Shown here: positions 36,351 through 47,132 of the stretch, in pieces
Numbering within the stretch: position 1 is the stretch's first letter
Layout: each line of letters opens with the position of its first letter
The notes under the pieces: model-generated
Seen by the model: only the letters and a program-made list of their open reading frames with translations
Databases searched by the model: none
Told to the model about the DNA's origin: nothing
Origin: Isoetes taiwanensis
Taxonomy: Eukaryota; Streptophyta; Lycopodiopsida; Isoetales; Isoetaceae
Direction: 5' to 3'
DNA length: 64,000 bases
NCBI GenBank assembly: GCA_021234155.1
Contig: JAJEKV010000027.1
Span: 16,462,891-16,526,890 of the forward strand
Program-made: the position numbers and the translations under genes

Positions 36351-37210
36351 TTGAGGAGAAACCAACACATCGCCGCGTATCAAATCAAGATCAACGGAAC
36401 ACAACACTTCCAAGATGATGAGCTATACAAAGGATGGGTTTTCAAGGGCAAAGATAGAGGCGAGGCGTATGAGATGGCTCAAAGATACATACGCTTCAAG
36501 AGCCCGCATCACCCTTTGGCTACATCCATTGGACTTGCATATGAAGTTGCTAGCTCTAGTGGGGATACCATAGGGCCAATGGTGATTCTACCTTTCATGA
36601 ATGGAGAGACACTTGCACACTTGTTTGACTATTTACCTAATAACTTGTCACGTTTTAGAAGATGGTCAAATGCAATTGCTAGAGCGCCAAGAAGAACCGA
36701 CAAACACATAGGCTGAACTTAGGAGCAAAATCACGAGTTGTATATCGATATGTTCGAGAGATAGCTCTTGCCCTAGCGAAGGTGTTGTTAGATCCACAAA
36801 GGCCACTTCACTCACACAAAGCTTAATTGCAAGAGAGTCAAATTACATTTTGATGATGAGTACCAAAATGTGTGGGTGGCCATTGGTGATTGGGACAATG
36901 CAATTCATTTTTTCGCCAAAGAGTAGTCCCTTGTTGAAGTGTCGGTACTTACTTTCGGATGGACAAGCAAAATATCCATGGTTAGAGGAAACCGTGTTTG
37001 AGAAATCAAAGGATGATGATGGTGTATGGGGACCGCGAAATTCATGATGTCTATGCATTGGGATATATTTATGAGATGCTTCGGATTTCGTGCAAGCTAT
37101 GCGACGAATGGAGTGGTTTAATAATAACAACAATGCCCAATGGATTAATCCAACCCATATGTACCAACGACGTCTTGACAAGTTGGAGGAGCAAAAACAA
37201 GAATGATGTG
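36351..37210 (+). pseudogene. Degenerate protein-kinase-like domain inside the CACTA element
   Basis: A 121-codon frame (36351-36716) contains KGWVFKGKDRGEAYEMAQRY, then SPHHPLATSIGLAYEV and PMVILPFMNGETLAHLF, which resemble a kinase N-lobe and hinge. In another frame, about 36810-36910, THTKLNCKRVKLHFDDEYQN and VAIGDWDNA resemble the catalytic loop (HxDxxxxN) and a DFG-like motif, with Lys in place of the catalytic Asp. Then KYPWLEET and, after a frame change, DVYALGYIYEML resemble the APE region and subdomain IX. The order of motifs is right, but at least two frameshifts and the lost Asp make it inactive as read. An unrelated fold cannot be excluded. Confidence 0.5.
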
Positions 37211-39300
37211 CCTACGTGAAGGCGTATTCTCATCACGACCCAAAGCTTACGAAGTTGTTGAAGCCTTACAAAGTGTTGGAATATATCTTCTACCATGGTT
37301 GTGAGACAAAGGCGACACATGAAGTGCATGGATGCCTTGGAGATGTCAAAATTGTTGTTGTCACAACTCAAATAATGAATACAATATTGTATATCTTGCC
37401 ATGTTTAAGAGTATTAAATTTTTTAATTGTCTAATAACCAAATATATAAAGACACTTTTAATTATTCAAATCCCAATGTTTTGTAATGAACTTCCCATGT
37501 TGCTAACATTTGTTGCTTTCCTACTATGTTATTCATCGCACTCCATATAAATAACTTGCAAGTTTTTGCACATGTCCAAAGACCATGGGATGCGCGACGC
37601 GATGGCATATCTATTGTTCACAACTTTACTTCTCGGCGTGGCTTGGTAGCCTTATTGACAGCCCTAAACCTGCAAAGGCCTTTAAGAGGCGAAGTTGGTC
37701 GTTCGGGTTTAGCTCGCCACCACCGCCACCTCCACCATTGTGTGGATTTGGTATGGATTTTTTCTAGGATAAAATGTAAGTTAACCATTTATTTTTAACG
37801 TTCTAATGTTTTTAAATGTAGCGTGTAAATGCGGTTTCGCGTCCTTCTTTTCCTATGCATAATGTTAGCCGTCGTGGTTATGGGCGGATCTTCTTCTCAC
37901 CACCGCGAAGAAGAGGCGGAAAAAGGACCTCGCATCCAAAGGGGAAGGCGAAGAAGCGGGAACTCCGAGATATCAACGGGCGATAACCACGAAGATAGGT
38001 GGAATGCCTTGCAATTGGGATGTCGCCCGCGAAAATGGACATTACTTGGCGCCCGTACATTGAACAAAGTAGGCGGAGGTCCGGCGCCCATGACCCTCCA
38101 CGTCATAGCTCATACACTCCTTGAGAATTCAATCTTGGGCCCGTTCAGAGCACGAGGAGAATGAACCCCACGACGGGCGCCGGCCGTCGTTTACGTCGAG
38201 TGGGCGCCTTGAATTCCTCTTCAAGCTCACGTTAAAGATCGTGCACCACCTGCACCACCTCCACGAAGGCATCTCTTTCAATATGAGTGAGTTCATCTTG
38301 AATTATGCCCTTTTTGTTCACTAACACATATTCATATGTTAGTCGTATGTTGAGTGTAGTAGCAAGAAGTTGCCGCGCCCGCAAAGACTGCCGATGGCGA
38401 CAATTTTTGGAAGATGGCTAATAGTGTCACAAATAGCGTTTGCCATAACGTCCACAAGGGTGAATGGAACTTCGGGAGCCTATGATGAGGAAAAAGAGAG
38501 GATCAAGGAGCTTTTAGAAGCGAGAATATCCCGAGCTCAAGTCGGGAGATCTCATGGAGGGAGGTTTGTTCAAAGCGGGGTAAACATGTTAAAGCCACCG
38601 GGTATTAGGCTCTTTTCGTTCTTCATTATAACCTCATTGTACTCATATTTTATTTATATTTTGCGAGGTAATCGAAGAAAAGCGGTGAAAAGCTCTTGCC
38701 AAAGCTACAGGAGGGAGTCTCGATAGAGGAAGTGGCCTGACCTATCCAGTTGACTAATGAGGCATTTCAAGTACATCATCTCTCCCATGAGTCGTATAAT
38801 TAGATGATGCCATGTGGACTAAGTCCTTGTATTGCATTGTAGTGTTTGAAGGCCAACATATTATCAAAGAAAGGGGAAGCTAGAACAAAGGCGGCTACCG
38901 GGCGCCAGGTAACGACGAAGCAAGTGGCGACCATAGTGCCAATAAAGACTGGTCCAGCGGTTATGGCTTTCTGGATAAGCTATTTGTAAGTATAAATTTG
39001 GTTTATAATGTAGGTTCTCGAGTTGAACACTAACATTAGTTTTGGTGCTCATTCTCAATAGGCGTCATTTGCTGGTCGCCCGGCTGCTAAAGATGAACGC
39101 GAAAGGGCCTTCAAACAAAGCGGTCATCGCGACCATCGCGTCGCGCCACTGCTTGGCGTGAAAGGGGGATGAAGTGTGTATCATTCATTAGATAATTATT
39201 TGTGACTACAATGAACTAATTGTTGCGATACAATATAATGCAGGTAAATGAAGACGAAGCCAATGAAGAAGAAGAAGAAGAGAGCAACAACTAAAGACTT
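37211..39300 (+). pseudogene. Remaining exon-like pieces of the CACTA-borne gene
   Basis: Pieces include a Pro-rich stretch near 37690-37760 (FGFSSPPPPPPPLCGFG), a basic stretch near 37890-37970 (FFSPPRRRGGKRTSHPKG), and an Arg/Glu-rich segment near 38470-38570. Another basic segment lies at 38870-38990 (KKGEARTKAATGRQVTTKQ). The last exon follows AATATAATGCAG at 39243 and encodes VNEDEANEEEEEESNN before a stop at 39291. An acidic C-terminus and basic middle are usual for a DNA-binding protein, but I recognise no family. Exon borders are approximate. Confidence 0.35.
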
Positions 39301-39739
39301 AATATATTTTGTAATGTGCAAATTACATTGTGAAATATATTAATTGAATTCAATTTAAATTTTTTATGCTTTGTTCTTATTATTTGTGATTTTTTTGTTA
39401 TGTTAATTTTATGCTCGATTCTATTTTTTTATTCTTAGATTTATTAAACATTTAATTACATATTAAACAATAATGCTTATCTACCATTAATATAATTTAA
39501 TCAATATTTGTTTCTATTTTTCGAATTTTTAAATTTTTAAATATTTATTCTCGATTTATTTTGTTCATATTTAATATTTATTAATACTATTAATATTATT
39601 GATAATATTAATATTAATAAATATTACTAAATATTTATTTATATTAAATATTTGTTAATTTTGAATATGAATATTAACTATTAACTGTCCGTTAAATCAT
39701 ATTGAATAATATTAAATAAATATTTTTTTTTATCAAAAT
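39301..39739. other. Very AT-rich spacer with short palindromes
   Basis: Almost only A and T, with repeated AATATTTATTAATA-type phrases and short inverted repeats around 39570-39660. It follows the stop of the last exon, so it is probably the 3' untranslated and intergenic part of the element. No gene is present. Confidence 0.6.
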
Positions 39740-40268
39740 TCCTTAATCGTCGTTGAACGGCGTTATGCAACGTGGCCCGTCGGCGGCGTCGTTGAACGGC
39801 GTTAATCCGTGGCGCCGAGCCGCCAGGCAGGGACGGCGGCAACCAGCGGCGAGGTGACGACCACGCCCGGCAACGTCGTTGAACGACGCGTTTCACCGCC
39901 TTACGACCACGCGTCGGCTTTCTGTACCGCCCAACGCCATATTTGACATGATGGCGTGTACTTTTTCGCCGTTGAACGACGTTGCCGAGGTCATCGCCCA
40001 CGCCCGGCCGACGCCATGGCCAGCGCGCGGTCACTCGGGCGGCGATCCCGCGTGGGCGACCCGCGGTATGCCTGCGGCGTTGAACGGCGTCGGTCGCCGC
40101 TAAAGACGCCCGATTGCGGCGGCGATATAGCGGCGCATAAACGTCGTTTATCGATGCTCCGACGTCGAAATAGGCGTCGTTTATCGGCGTTTTGGCGTCG
40201 ATCATCGGCGATAAGCGGCGACGCGGGCGTCGTAATAGACGTCGTAACAGGGCTTTGGTTTTGTAGTG
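39740..40268. repeat. CACTA subterminal motif block and right terminal repeat
   Basis: GC-rich sequence with a GTCGTTGAACGGCGTT or GTCGTTTATCGGCG motif repeated at least fifteen times in both orientations. The jump from AT-rich spacer to this GC-rich block is sharp. It ends in GGCTTTGGTTTTGTAGTG, the complement of the CACTA terminus. The next three bases (TTT at 40269-40271) would be the 3-bp target duplication if the left end is ever found. Confidence 0.85.
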
Positions 40269-40641
40269 TTTTCCCTAGCACAAGCTTTCAATAAAGTTGT
40301 AAGTGTATAGCCATTACAATGTATGCAGTTGTCTTGCATATTCTTATACAGGTTGAAAGCATCTTGACATTGTCTAGAATCGATATAACCTAGCATAAGA
40401 GAGGTCCAGAAGCAATCATTTTGACAAGATAACCTATTGAAAGCATGATGGGCACCAAATACACTTTCATATTCCACATGATGGGGACTATATAATTGTC
40501 AACAGATGCCTCCAGCCCATTACTGCAGACTTCTGCATGCAAGTGCCTAGCATATTGTAGATTTCTTGCTCTTCGGCAATTTTGAAGGATACTTACAATG
40601 TTTGAAACAGATATAACATTGGGATCAGCTATATAGTCCAC
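40269..40641 (-). pseudogene. PPR protein gene fragment interrupted by the CACTA terminus
   Basis: The minus strand reads SNIVSILQNCRRARNLQYAR and LHAEVCSNGLEASVDNYIV, then after a frame change HAFNRLSCQNDCFWTSLMLG, YIDSRQCQDAFNLYKNMQDN and GYTLTTLLKACAREN. This is the PLS-type pentatricopeptide pattern (WTSLM.GY......AF.LY..M, then LLKAC), an RNA-binding family acting mainly in organelles. The PPR frame runs straight into the CACTA terminus after ACAREN, so the insertion destroyed the reading frame. An additional frameshift lies near 40470. The rest of the gene is not found on the other side. Confidence 0.75.
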
Positions 40642-41990
40642 AATACCAAGCCTGACTTACTGTGACATGTTGCTTAAGACCCCATTGCTAGGGGATCCAT
40701 GAGGATGAACCACCCAGATCCATGTGGTTTTGCTCCACCCACTTTAAAGTTGTGTATATGGACGTAAAATGATCCTGATCTATGTGTTAAAACTCAAGTT
40801 TAGGAAGATGGTGCTAAAAATACTAGAATCAGTTCCATTACAAAACTTACTTGGTTGTTCCACTAGAGGGTCTGCTGTTCCATAGTCCAGCCATAAATGG
40901 CGTGTGATGTCCCTAAAAGAATCTGAGTTTCGAAGTACAGCGAACTCTGCCGACTCTCCTCTTAGACACCAACAATGGCTAGAATTCGTTTGTTTAAAAC
41001 CCATTGATCATATCATGTTTTAGTTGTCCTTTCATCAACATCATCTGTTGGCTCAGAATGAAGACGTAAATCTCGAAACAAAAAGTGCTTGTAAGTCTGG
41101 GCACTACAAATGCAACAGTCCATAGCTGAGGATGGCGTTCAATCAAAGAAGTTTTTTTCCTCTAAGTACTTCATGGCTGAAAACACCATGCACCTGAAAC
41201 TTTAATAACCTACTAAAATGGAAAGGAATATTTAAGTGGCATCACTTGCTGCATTCTCTGTGTGTGGACATAAATGGCAGCAGCAACCAGTCTTCTATTT
41301 AGCGACCTGCTCCCAATTGCTGGTTCGAACTGACAATCCACAGATGAAAAGCACTAAAAAAACTTGGGACTTCGCAATATTCTTAATGCCTCAGTGCGTA
41401 TAAAATGCAGCATGCGCAAGACTGATATGATATAACAATGGCATTGTTGTTGTGCAAGTTTACATCTGTTACCATCATGCTCCTACTGCCAAAATGCAAC
41501 GTGCCTGCCATGTATAGCAATACAGAGTTGGAAACCTGATAACCTCATGCTCGAAAGGCTATATGCTGGCTTCCTTAAAATAGATTAAAGATACAAAGAA
41601 TTCGCAAACATAATACCTCGCAAAATGCTTTCACTTCCGGCCTCAAATTTCTTCTCAAGTTTTGTGTCACCAGTGGCTTGAGCAGCTCCACGCATCTAAT
41701 TGCAAAAATGATATAGATAGAATGCAAAACCATGAACAGATATTTAGTGCATTTTACATTATTTAGATCCATTCGTGCTTGGTTTATAAGCAAAAGCATG
41801 GAGTTAATTACCTGGATCCATCAGTCATTAAGCTCACATAAGCCAACTTGCGCACAGTGACATCAAGAATTGGTTAGAGGCCACGCCACAACAAAAAGAC
41901 GTCTACAGGCGGTCAGGGTTTTCCACAAGCTAGCCTTAGTCCTGCCGATGCTTCCACAAAATAAAAAGTTACCCTCCGCCATAGCAAGAA
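40642..41990 (-). other. Unassigned region with exon-like pieces
   Basis: On the minus strand an exon-like piece at about 41626-41698 has an acceptor (TTTTTGCAATTAG) and donor (GTATTATG); it reads MRGAAQATGDTKLEKKFEAG. A 74-codon ORF at 40780-41004 has no recognisable domain. Between them I see no coding signal. These may be exons of one gene whose start lies in the module at 41.99-42.24 kb, but this is a weak inference. Confidence 0.25.
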
Positions 41991-42240
41991 AGAGAAACAC
42001 GGCCGTCGCCATCCGGATCTGCCATAGCCGAGTTGCGAAAGGCACGGCAGAGAATTTTCAGAGTTTTCTAATTTCCCTGGACGTACGATTCGAAATTAGA
42101 GAATCAGACGGCTCAAATTGATTTTGGGTGACGTGGCAGGACACGTGGCATACCTAGAATTGCAGCCTTTTGTGCAGAGGGGGTTAGGCAACCCTGCTAA
42201 AAAGAATGTTCTAGACTAAATTTTGAAAGCGTTTAATTTA
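41860..42240 (-). repeat. Dispersed module, copy B (reverse)
   Basis: Read on the minus strand from about 42210: TTTTTAGCAGGGTTGCCTAA, then CAAAAGGCTGCAATTCTAGG, a CACGTGTCCTGCCACGTCAC segment, CAGGGAAATTAGAAAA, and an ATGGCGGAGGGTAAC start near 41984. The order matches copies A (31640) and C (43184). The two CACGTG-type segments are G-box-like, which would fit a promoter. Confidence 0.5.
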
Positions 42241-43183
42241 GAAAAAAAATACGGCAGAATATGTGCGATCCTATATTGTGCAGCGGGGATTTTTTGAGTC
42301 TTAAATCGAAATCTAAATGCCTAAATCTATAGAAGCCCAACACTTTGGAAGAAGAAGAAGAAAAAAAAAAAATCTATCTTGTGCACCTTCTGATGGGGCT
42401 TTTGTGGGTTTTAGTCAATTTAAGTGTCTTCTATGCAATGGTTCCATGGGTGGCTAGAGGACCCAAGTCCGTACCCCACTTTAACCCCCCAAAATGCATA
42501 GGACGAGCTCACCCATATGTACCAACCCAGGAAGTCCTTTCAAGACGGTGCCTGCAACTCAGGGGGTTTCACACCCATACTTAGCCTATATGCGGTGACC
42601 GAATATAAGCCTAGCATACTAAGGATGCCTTATGATTAGCAAGACTCCTACTTCCATATCACCAGTGTGTCTATTGTCTGGTGCTCAATTACAGCATAAC
42701 ATCTACAGTCAGGTGGGCTCTTGTGCACATGCCGCAATTATTGGGATTTATGGGATTCTAGCTAGAAACATCTATATTCCTACTAGCCTTTAGGTCTCTA
42801 CCTTCCCTTATCCCATAAGCATAAGAGGTGTAGCAAAAGAACTACTACACAATTCATAAATCCATCCATAACTTTAAATAGAGCATCAATATAAGATTAA
42901 CCATTCATCTAAGCAAACAAGGGTTAATCCTTAACTAGAATCTCAAGTTAGCTAAGCCTACTAACCAGTACTTTGGCTGGATCCGTTGTCTCTCAAATTC
43001 TCCATCACTCTGGCTTAAAACTAGGTGCTCCTCCTTCCCCCATCGATTTGGGGCAAATTGGAGTTGAGGCCCCAATTTGATTGACCCACAATTAGCAAGT
43101 TCATTAGGACCAATTGATTTGATCCAAGTGACACTTGCTACTTTACCTTATTTGAGAATTAGTTAATAATTAGGTAATCTTTT
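42241..43183. other. Region with no recognisable gene
   Basis: Moderately AT-rich with only short ORFs (42345-42584, 79 codons, Lys/Glu run plus hydrophobic stretch, probably chance). It could be an old LTR or intergenic sequence; no terminal repeats or primer binding site are visible. Confidence 0.4.
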
Positions 43184-43560
43184 TTTTTAGCACACCAGCC
43201 CTACCAGGGTTACAGCCTTTTCTCGAATTCTAGCCTATGTGTAATTTTCATGTCATCAAAATCTGATGTGGCTTATTTTGCACCATCAGATCTCTGCTTT
43301 TAGAAATCTAAGGCCAGGGAAATTAGAAAATCTGCAAAAAATGAGCACGGAGATGGAAAGGGTCACGGAATAACTATTTTTTTTTCCCTTTTTTTCTTCA
43401 AGCTTCCTTCCGGTGAAGCGCTGCCAAAGAGCTTTCGATGCGGCGCTAGCACATTCTGGAGCTCCATTTTTTGTTTGAATGGCCGATTTGGAGGTGCCAG
43501 AGGTCGAGCTTGGTGCTAATGTCTTCTTGTCCAAAGATTTTGATCTTGCAAAGGCTATAG
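43184..43560 (+). repeat. Dispersed module, copy C
   Basis: A T-run followed by AGCACACCAGCCCTACCAGG, CAGCCTTTTCTCGAATTCTAG, CATCAAAATCTGATGTGG and CCAGGGAAATTAGAAAATC is the same block order as copy A. A short ATG-started frame at about 43480 reads MADLEVPEVELGANVFLSKD and ends at a stop near 43593. Sequence identity with copy A is high for about 150 bases, then fades. Confidence 0.55.
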
Positions 43561-43884
43561 GAAAGGATGTTTCCTTTCTCCCATCTCTCTCTTAAGTTGA
43601 GCGATACAGGCACGTACCTTGTCCCCAGAAATCTTCCTTCCCAACTATGGCAAGAAATGCATAATGCTGAAGCAGATGGGCCGTATCAAAACCCATCCGT
43701 TCGTTGTTTCTTCGACAAATCATTTCCACATTGCATAATCAAGCAGCTCTATTTTGTTGCCCCTTCTCCTCCTTCTTCTCCCTTTCTTGCCTCTGTTTTC
43801 TTTCTAGGGATATGGAAATGGCCACAAAAAGCATGATCTTAATACCAGCTTTTATGATAAGTGAAGGAGGGGGCGTTGGCTGGC
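43561..43884. other. Short spacer, no gene seen
   Basis: Only chance ORFs occur here. The LINE homology on the minus strand ends near 43890. Confidence 0.4.
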
Positions 43885-45710
43885 AGAAGATGAGACAAGC
43901 AAGACCTTAGTCTTGGCCAAATTGACTAGTATTCCAGTGGCTCGGTAAAAAACATCTAGGGCATGCAGGTGCTACATGGCTTTTGCGACGTGGGCTAAGA
44001 GGTCCACTTCATCGATGTATATGAGCTGCCTGATAATTTAGTACACAAAGTGAGCTCTGTCACCCCCGTATTCAGTAAGCCACCGCTCCAATTGGTCAAT
44101 GTAGATGCCAAGCATTGGAAAGAGCGGGCATCCCTAGCGGACTCCAATACTACTGTTGATGGGTTGTCCTATTGGTGTCAGTCGGCCTAAGCATGTCTCA
44201 TATGGCATGTATACCATAACTATCTTAGTCTTTCCCATAACTTTTCTCGAGGAACGATGTCAAAAGCCTTTGCAAAGTTGACAAAGCAGTAGTAGAGGTC
44301 CTATCGGTGGTTTTGACTATCCTCAACCAATGCCCGAAGTGTGAAAATATGATCAATGGTGGAGTGCCGAGGTCGGAATCCGGCCTATGTAAGGGCTCGC
44401 ACCTCTGTCTCCTCCGCACATATCGTCAATTGTTGCTTAAGGATGTTGGACATCAATTTTACAAAGAGTGAACTGTCCATGATTATTTTGTAATTGGCTG
44501 GGTTGTGCGAGTCTCCTACCTTATAGATTTTTTTTTTTTTTTTTTTTTTTTGAGAGAACGGGGTGTTTTTTATATTTATCAAAATAAGAAGTACAATGTT
44601 TCAAACATATAAAGGATTACTACAGGAGAAGCCTCAACATCTTCATCCTTTATGCGTAGAAACTTATTCTTTGCTCTGTAAGCTGATATATACATGAAGC
44701 GCATGATAATCTCCCATTTGGTAACCAGGATAGACAAGAAGATAATACCTACCTTATAGATGGGAATTACCTTGCTAGTGATCTATTGTTGGGAAAATCC
44801 TTCTTGTAATGCCATGTTGAATAGTGCAGTCAAGATGGGCACTATCGCCCTGTCCATTTGAGCAGCTCTACTTACATGATGCCCAAGTCTATCTTCTTGC
44901 CATCAGCGAAACACTACAGGCTATGAGAGACATCTGCCTCTGTAATTTCCAATGTTGAGCTCCTCCGTGAGGGTACCTCTGCTCGGACCCCAAGAGGATC
45001 ATAGAGGTGGTGCAGGTATTGTACCCATTGATCAGAACTGATATTTCCCGTAGGCTGCAGAGATTTGTTCAACGTTTTTCTCCAGAATGTCCTGGGATGC
45101 CAGTCCAGAAGGACGCTCTGCAATGTATCTAGGTTTCTTTCCTTTTATAAAACGACGATACTGTCTAATTGCAAAGAGACGCAAAGAGAGTCCAGTGACT
45201 TGTCGAAGCCAGCACTTAAGCTCCCTATATTCAGCCCCGAACAACTGGTTACGGGGAAAGGTTGTAGTCCCTGAGGCCCTCCATGGGTGGCTTCTGTCAA
45301 AGCATCACTGTTCATTCTGTTGATGTAGCATGGGAAGATGCAAATTCTGTCCAGGTCGACTATGAGCTGCTGGGCATAAGTCTCCTCGTGGTCGTAATCC
45401 AGACGCAACTGAGACAAGTAGGGGTTAGTAGGGGTTAGAGGACATGTAGTTCAAACAGCCAATCCACTTGGAGAAAAAGTGGTTGATAATCTGAGTCTAC
45501 CTCTTCATCTCTGTTGTTTATGTCGACTGGGAAATGGGTCATCAAGTGCATATCTCGCTCAACCACCAACACGTAATCCACGACATTGGAACCGCCTCCT
45601 TGATTTTCTTGTTTGCAAGTGTAGCTGGCATATAGTGGCCACTGCATCAAACCATTGCAGATGACTAAGTCAAAGACATTGCACATCTGAAGCAACCGTG
45701 TGTTGACTTG
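43885..45710 (-). mobile_element. Broken LINE (endonuclease C-terminus and reverse transcriptase), copy 1
   Basis: Minus strand, from 45710 down. VVDYVLVVERDMHLMTHFPV and DSDYQPLFLQVDW match the endonuclease C-terminus of the copy at 58-62 kb (SNHLPL there). Reverse-transcriptase pieces follow: EVRALT, then a stop, then GFRP and HSTIDHIF; RQLIYIDEVDLLAHV (YADD position reads YIDE) near 44020; and GILVNLAKTKVLLV near 43930. It lacks ORF1 and the first half of the endonuclease. Many stops and frameshifts are present, and a 219-bp insert sits in the reverse transcriptase region. Confidence 0.75.
44529..44747 (-). mobile_element. 5'-truncated LINE 3' end with poly-A and 14-bp target duplication
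   Basis: The 219-bp insert begins (plus strand) with about 23 T, the complement of a poly-A tail. CCTACCTTATAGAT flanks it on both sides (44515-44528 and 44748-44761). On the minus strand the insert ends TAAAAAACACCCCGTTCTCTC before the poly-A, resembling plant L1 3' ends. Length, tail and target duplication fit target-primed reverse transcription. It lies inside the older LINE, so it is the younger event. A SINE is the alternative, but no clear pol III box B is visible. Confidence 0.85.
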
Positions 45711-45836
45711 ATAAGGATGTTAAATTTGGAAAAGGATTGCATTCAAGTCTTTTGCAAAATTTTGCATTCTACCAAGGATAGTGACTCATTTGACTGACTT
45801 GATCAAGATGTTAAATTTGAACGGGTTATGTTACTT

Positions 45837-46110
45837 GGAGCTAGACTTAGTGTTAGATTCTTTCCATACCAAAGCATCTTTCTAAGTTAAAATGCTGTCA
45901 AAATTTGAAATAGTTTGTGCATGGTGTGGAGCTAGATTTAGTGTTAGATTCTTTCCATATCAAAGCATCTTCCTAAGTTAAAATGATGTCAAAATTCAAA
46001 ATAGTTTGTGTATGGTGTGGAGCTAGACTTAGTGTTAGATTCTTTCCATATCAAAGCATCTTCCTAAGTTCAAATAATGTCAAAATTCGAAATAGTTTTT
46101 GTATAGTGTG
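45837..46110. repeat. Three copies of a 91-bp tandem repeat
   Basis: The phrase GGAGCTAGACTTAGTGTTAG (second copy GATTT) starts at 45837, 45928 and 46019, exactly 91 bases apart. Copies also share TTCTTTCCATA and AAAGCATCTTCCTAAGTT. It lies just upstream of the LINE 5' truncation point. No coding function is visible. Confidence 0.9.
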
Positions 46111-47132
46111 CCGCTTTGTGTTTAGGAAAAATATAATTTGCTTGCTTTATCAAGCTGATTGCCTTGAAGTATGGCTCTCGCCACTTCAGGTTCTACCACC
46201 TGAGGTTGGAGGTTTTGCCAAAAATACCTCAAACAGGTCTCTATAGCTCGAGAAGTCTCTATAGCTCGAGAAAATTGTGTTGCATCAAATCCACGCCTCA
46301 ACAGTTCAAAATAAAGATGCCCAGAAAAGCCCTAAGAATTTCACTTTGAATCAATAAAGCGAAACAATAGAGCAGCAACAACAAATCTTAATAAGGATTG
46401 ACGTTCTTGGGATGGAAAGGACTTTGATGCAACCGCAAAAAAGCCCACTCGTCTTCGCGACCATGTTTGGCTATCAACGTGAAGCACAGGGGCTTGTCCT
46501 AGGTTCATACAAAGCGATGTCATACATGAGTTTGACATGAGTCAATATTGAACAATGCTCTACTTTTCCATCAAAAACCAGCTAATTTCTTTGCATGTTA
46601 GTTAGAATGAACTTGAGAGGCAGGAAAAGTTCCGCATGTCACCCATTTGGATCAAGATCCAGAGGATAAAAGATATCATGAGTTTGTCATAGATATGCTT
46701 AATCCCAGTTTTAAAATTTCTCCACACATATTGTCTCGTCATGGGAAATTCCCATTTTGCCCAGAACCTCAACCCCCTTAAGATATATTTTCAGGAGTCT
46801 GCATTTATCGCATGTGATAGAAATGCTCCAATGTGACCTATTTATGGATCACGTGTATGAACATACTGGCTTATATTACTGGACCTCAGATAAAAGGGAT
46901 TAAGGTAGAAGCCAGAGATGCATTGGCTCCTTAGCTTTCTTTCCATATCGTGGCTCCTTGGCTTTCTTTCCATATCGTGCCCCTGTCGCACATAACTATG
47001 CCTTTGATTGATATATTATGCAAAATGTAGACTCAAGCTTCTGACTATCTGAGAATGCTGAAATTATAAATTAAAATATGTCTAAATTAATAATGTCAAA
47101 TATGTGAACCTTCTATGAATTTTATCAAAACA
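46111..47132. other. Intergenic region downstream of the SPOUT1-like gene
   Basis: No gene seen. Small tandem duplications occur: TCTCTATAGCTCGAGAA at about 46240 and 46256, and TTTCTTTCCATATCGTG at about 46937 and 46963. The gene's 3' untranslated region must begin at 47132 and run left; I see no canonical AATAAA on the minus strand close to the stop. Confidence 0.5.

Larger units (their letters stand above)
35030..40268 (+). mobile_element. Second CACTA element with terminal CACTACAAAACC; left end not resolved
   Basis: The right end is clear: positions 40253-40268, read on the minus strand, give CACTACAAAACCAAAG, a standard CACTA terminus. It is preceded by about 500 bases of subterminal motifs. 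Inside is a plus-strand multi-exon gene with a kinase-like part and an acidic last exon ending near 39291. The left terminus was not found; the start given here is only the first exon-like piece, at about 35030-35112, which ends in a GTAAGAA donor. The true element could extend further left, even across the tandem array, because a matching motif cluster lies at 12.35 kb. Confidence 0.7.

Noticed and set aside
39681-40205. 174-codon minus-strand ORF, Arg-rich
   Set aside because: It lies in the CACTA subterminal motif block; the peptide repeats (VQRR, NAVQRRL) mirror the DNA motif.
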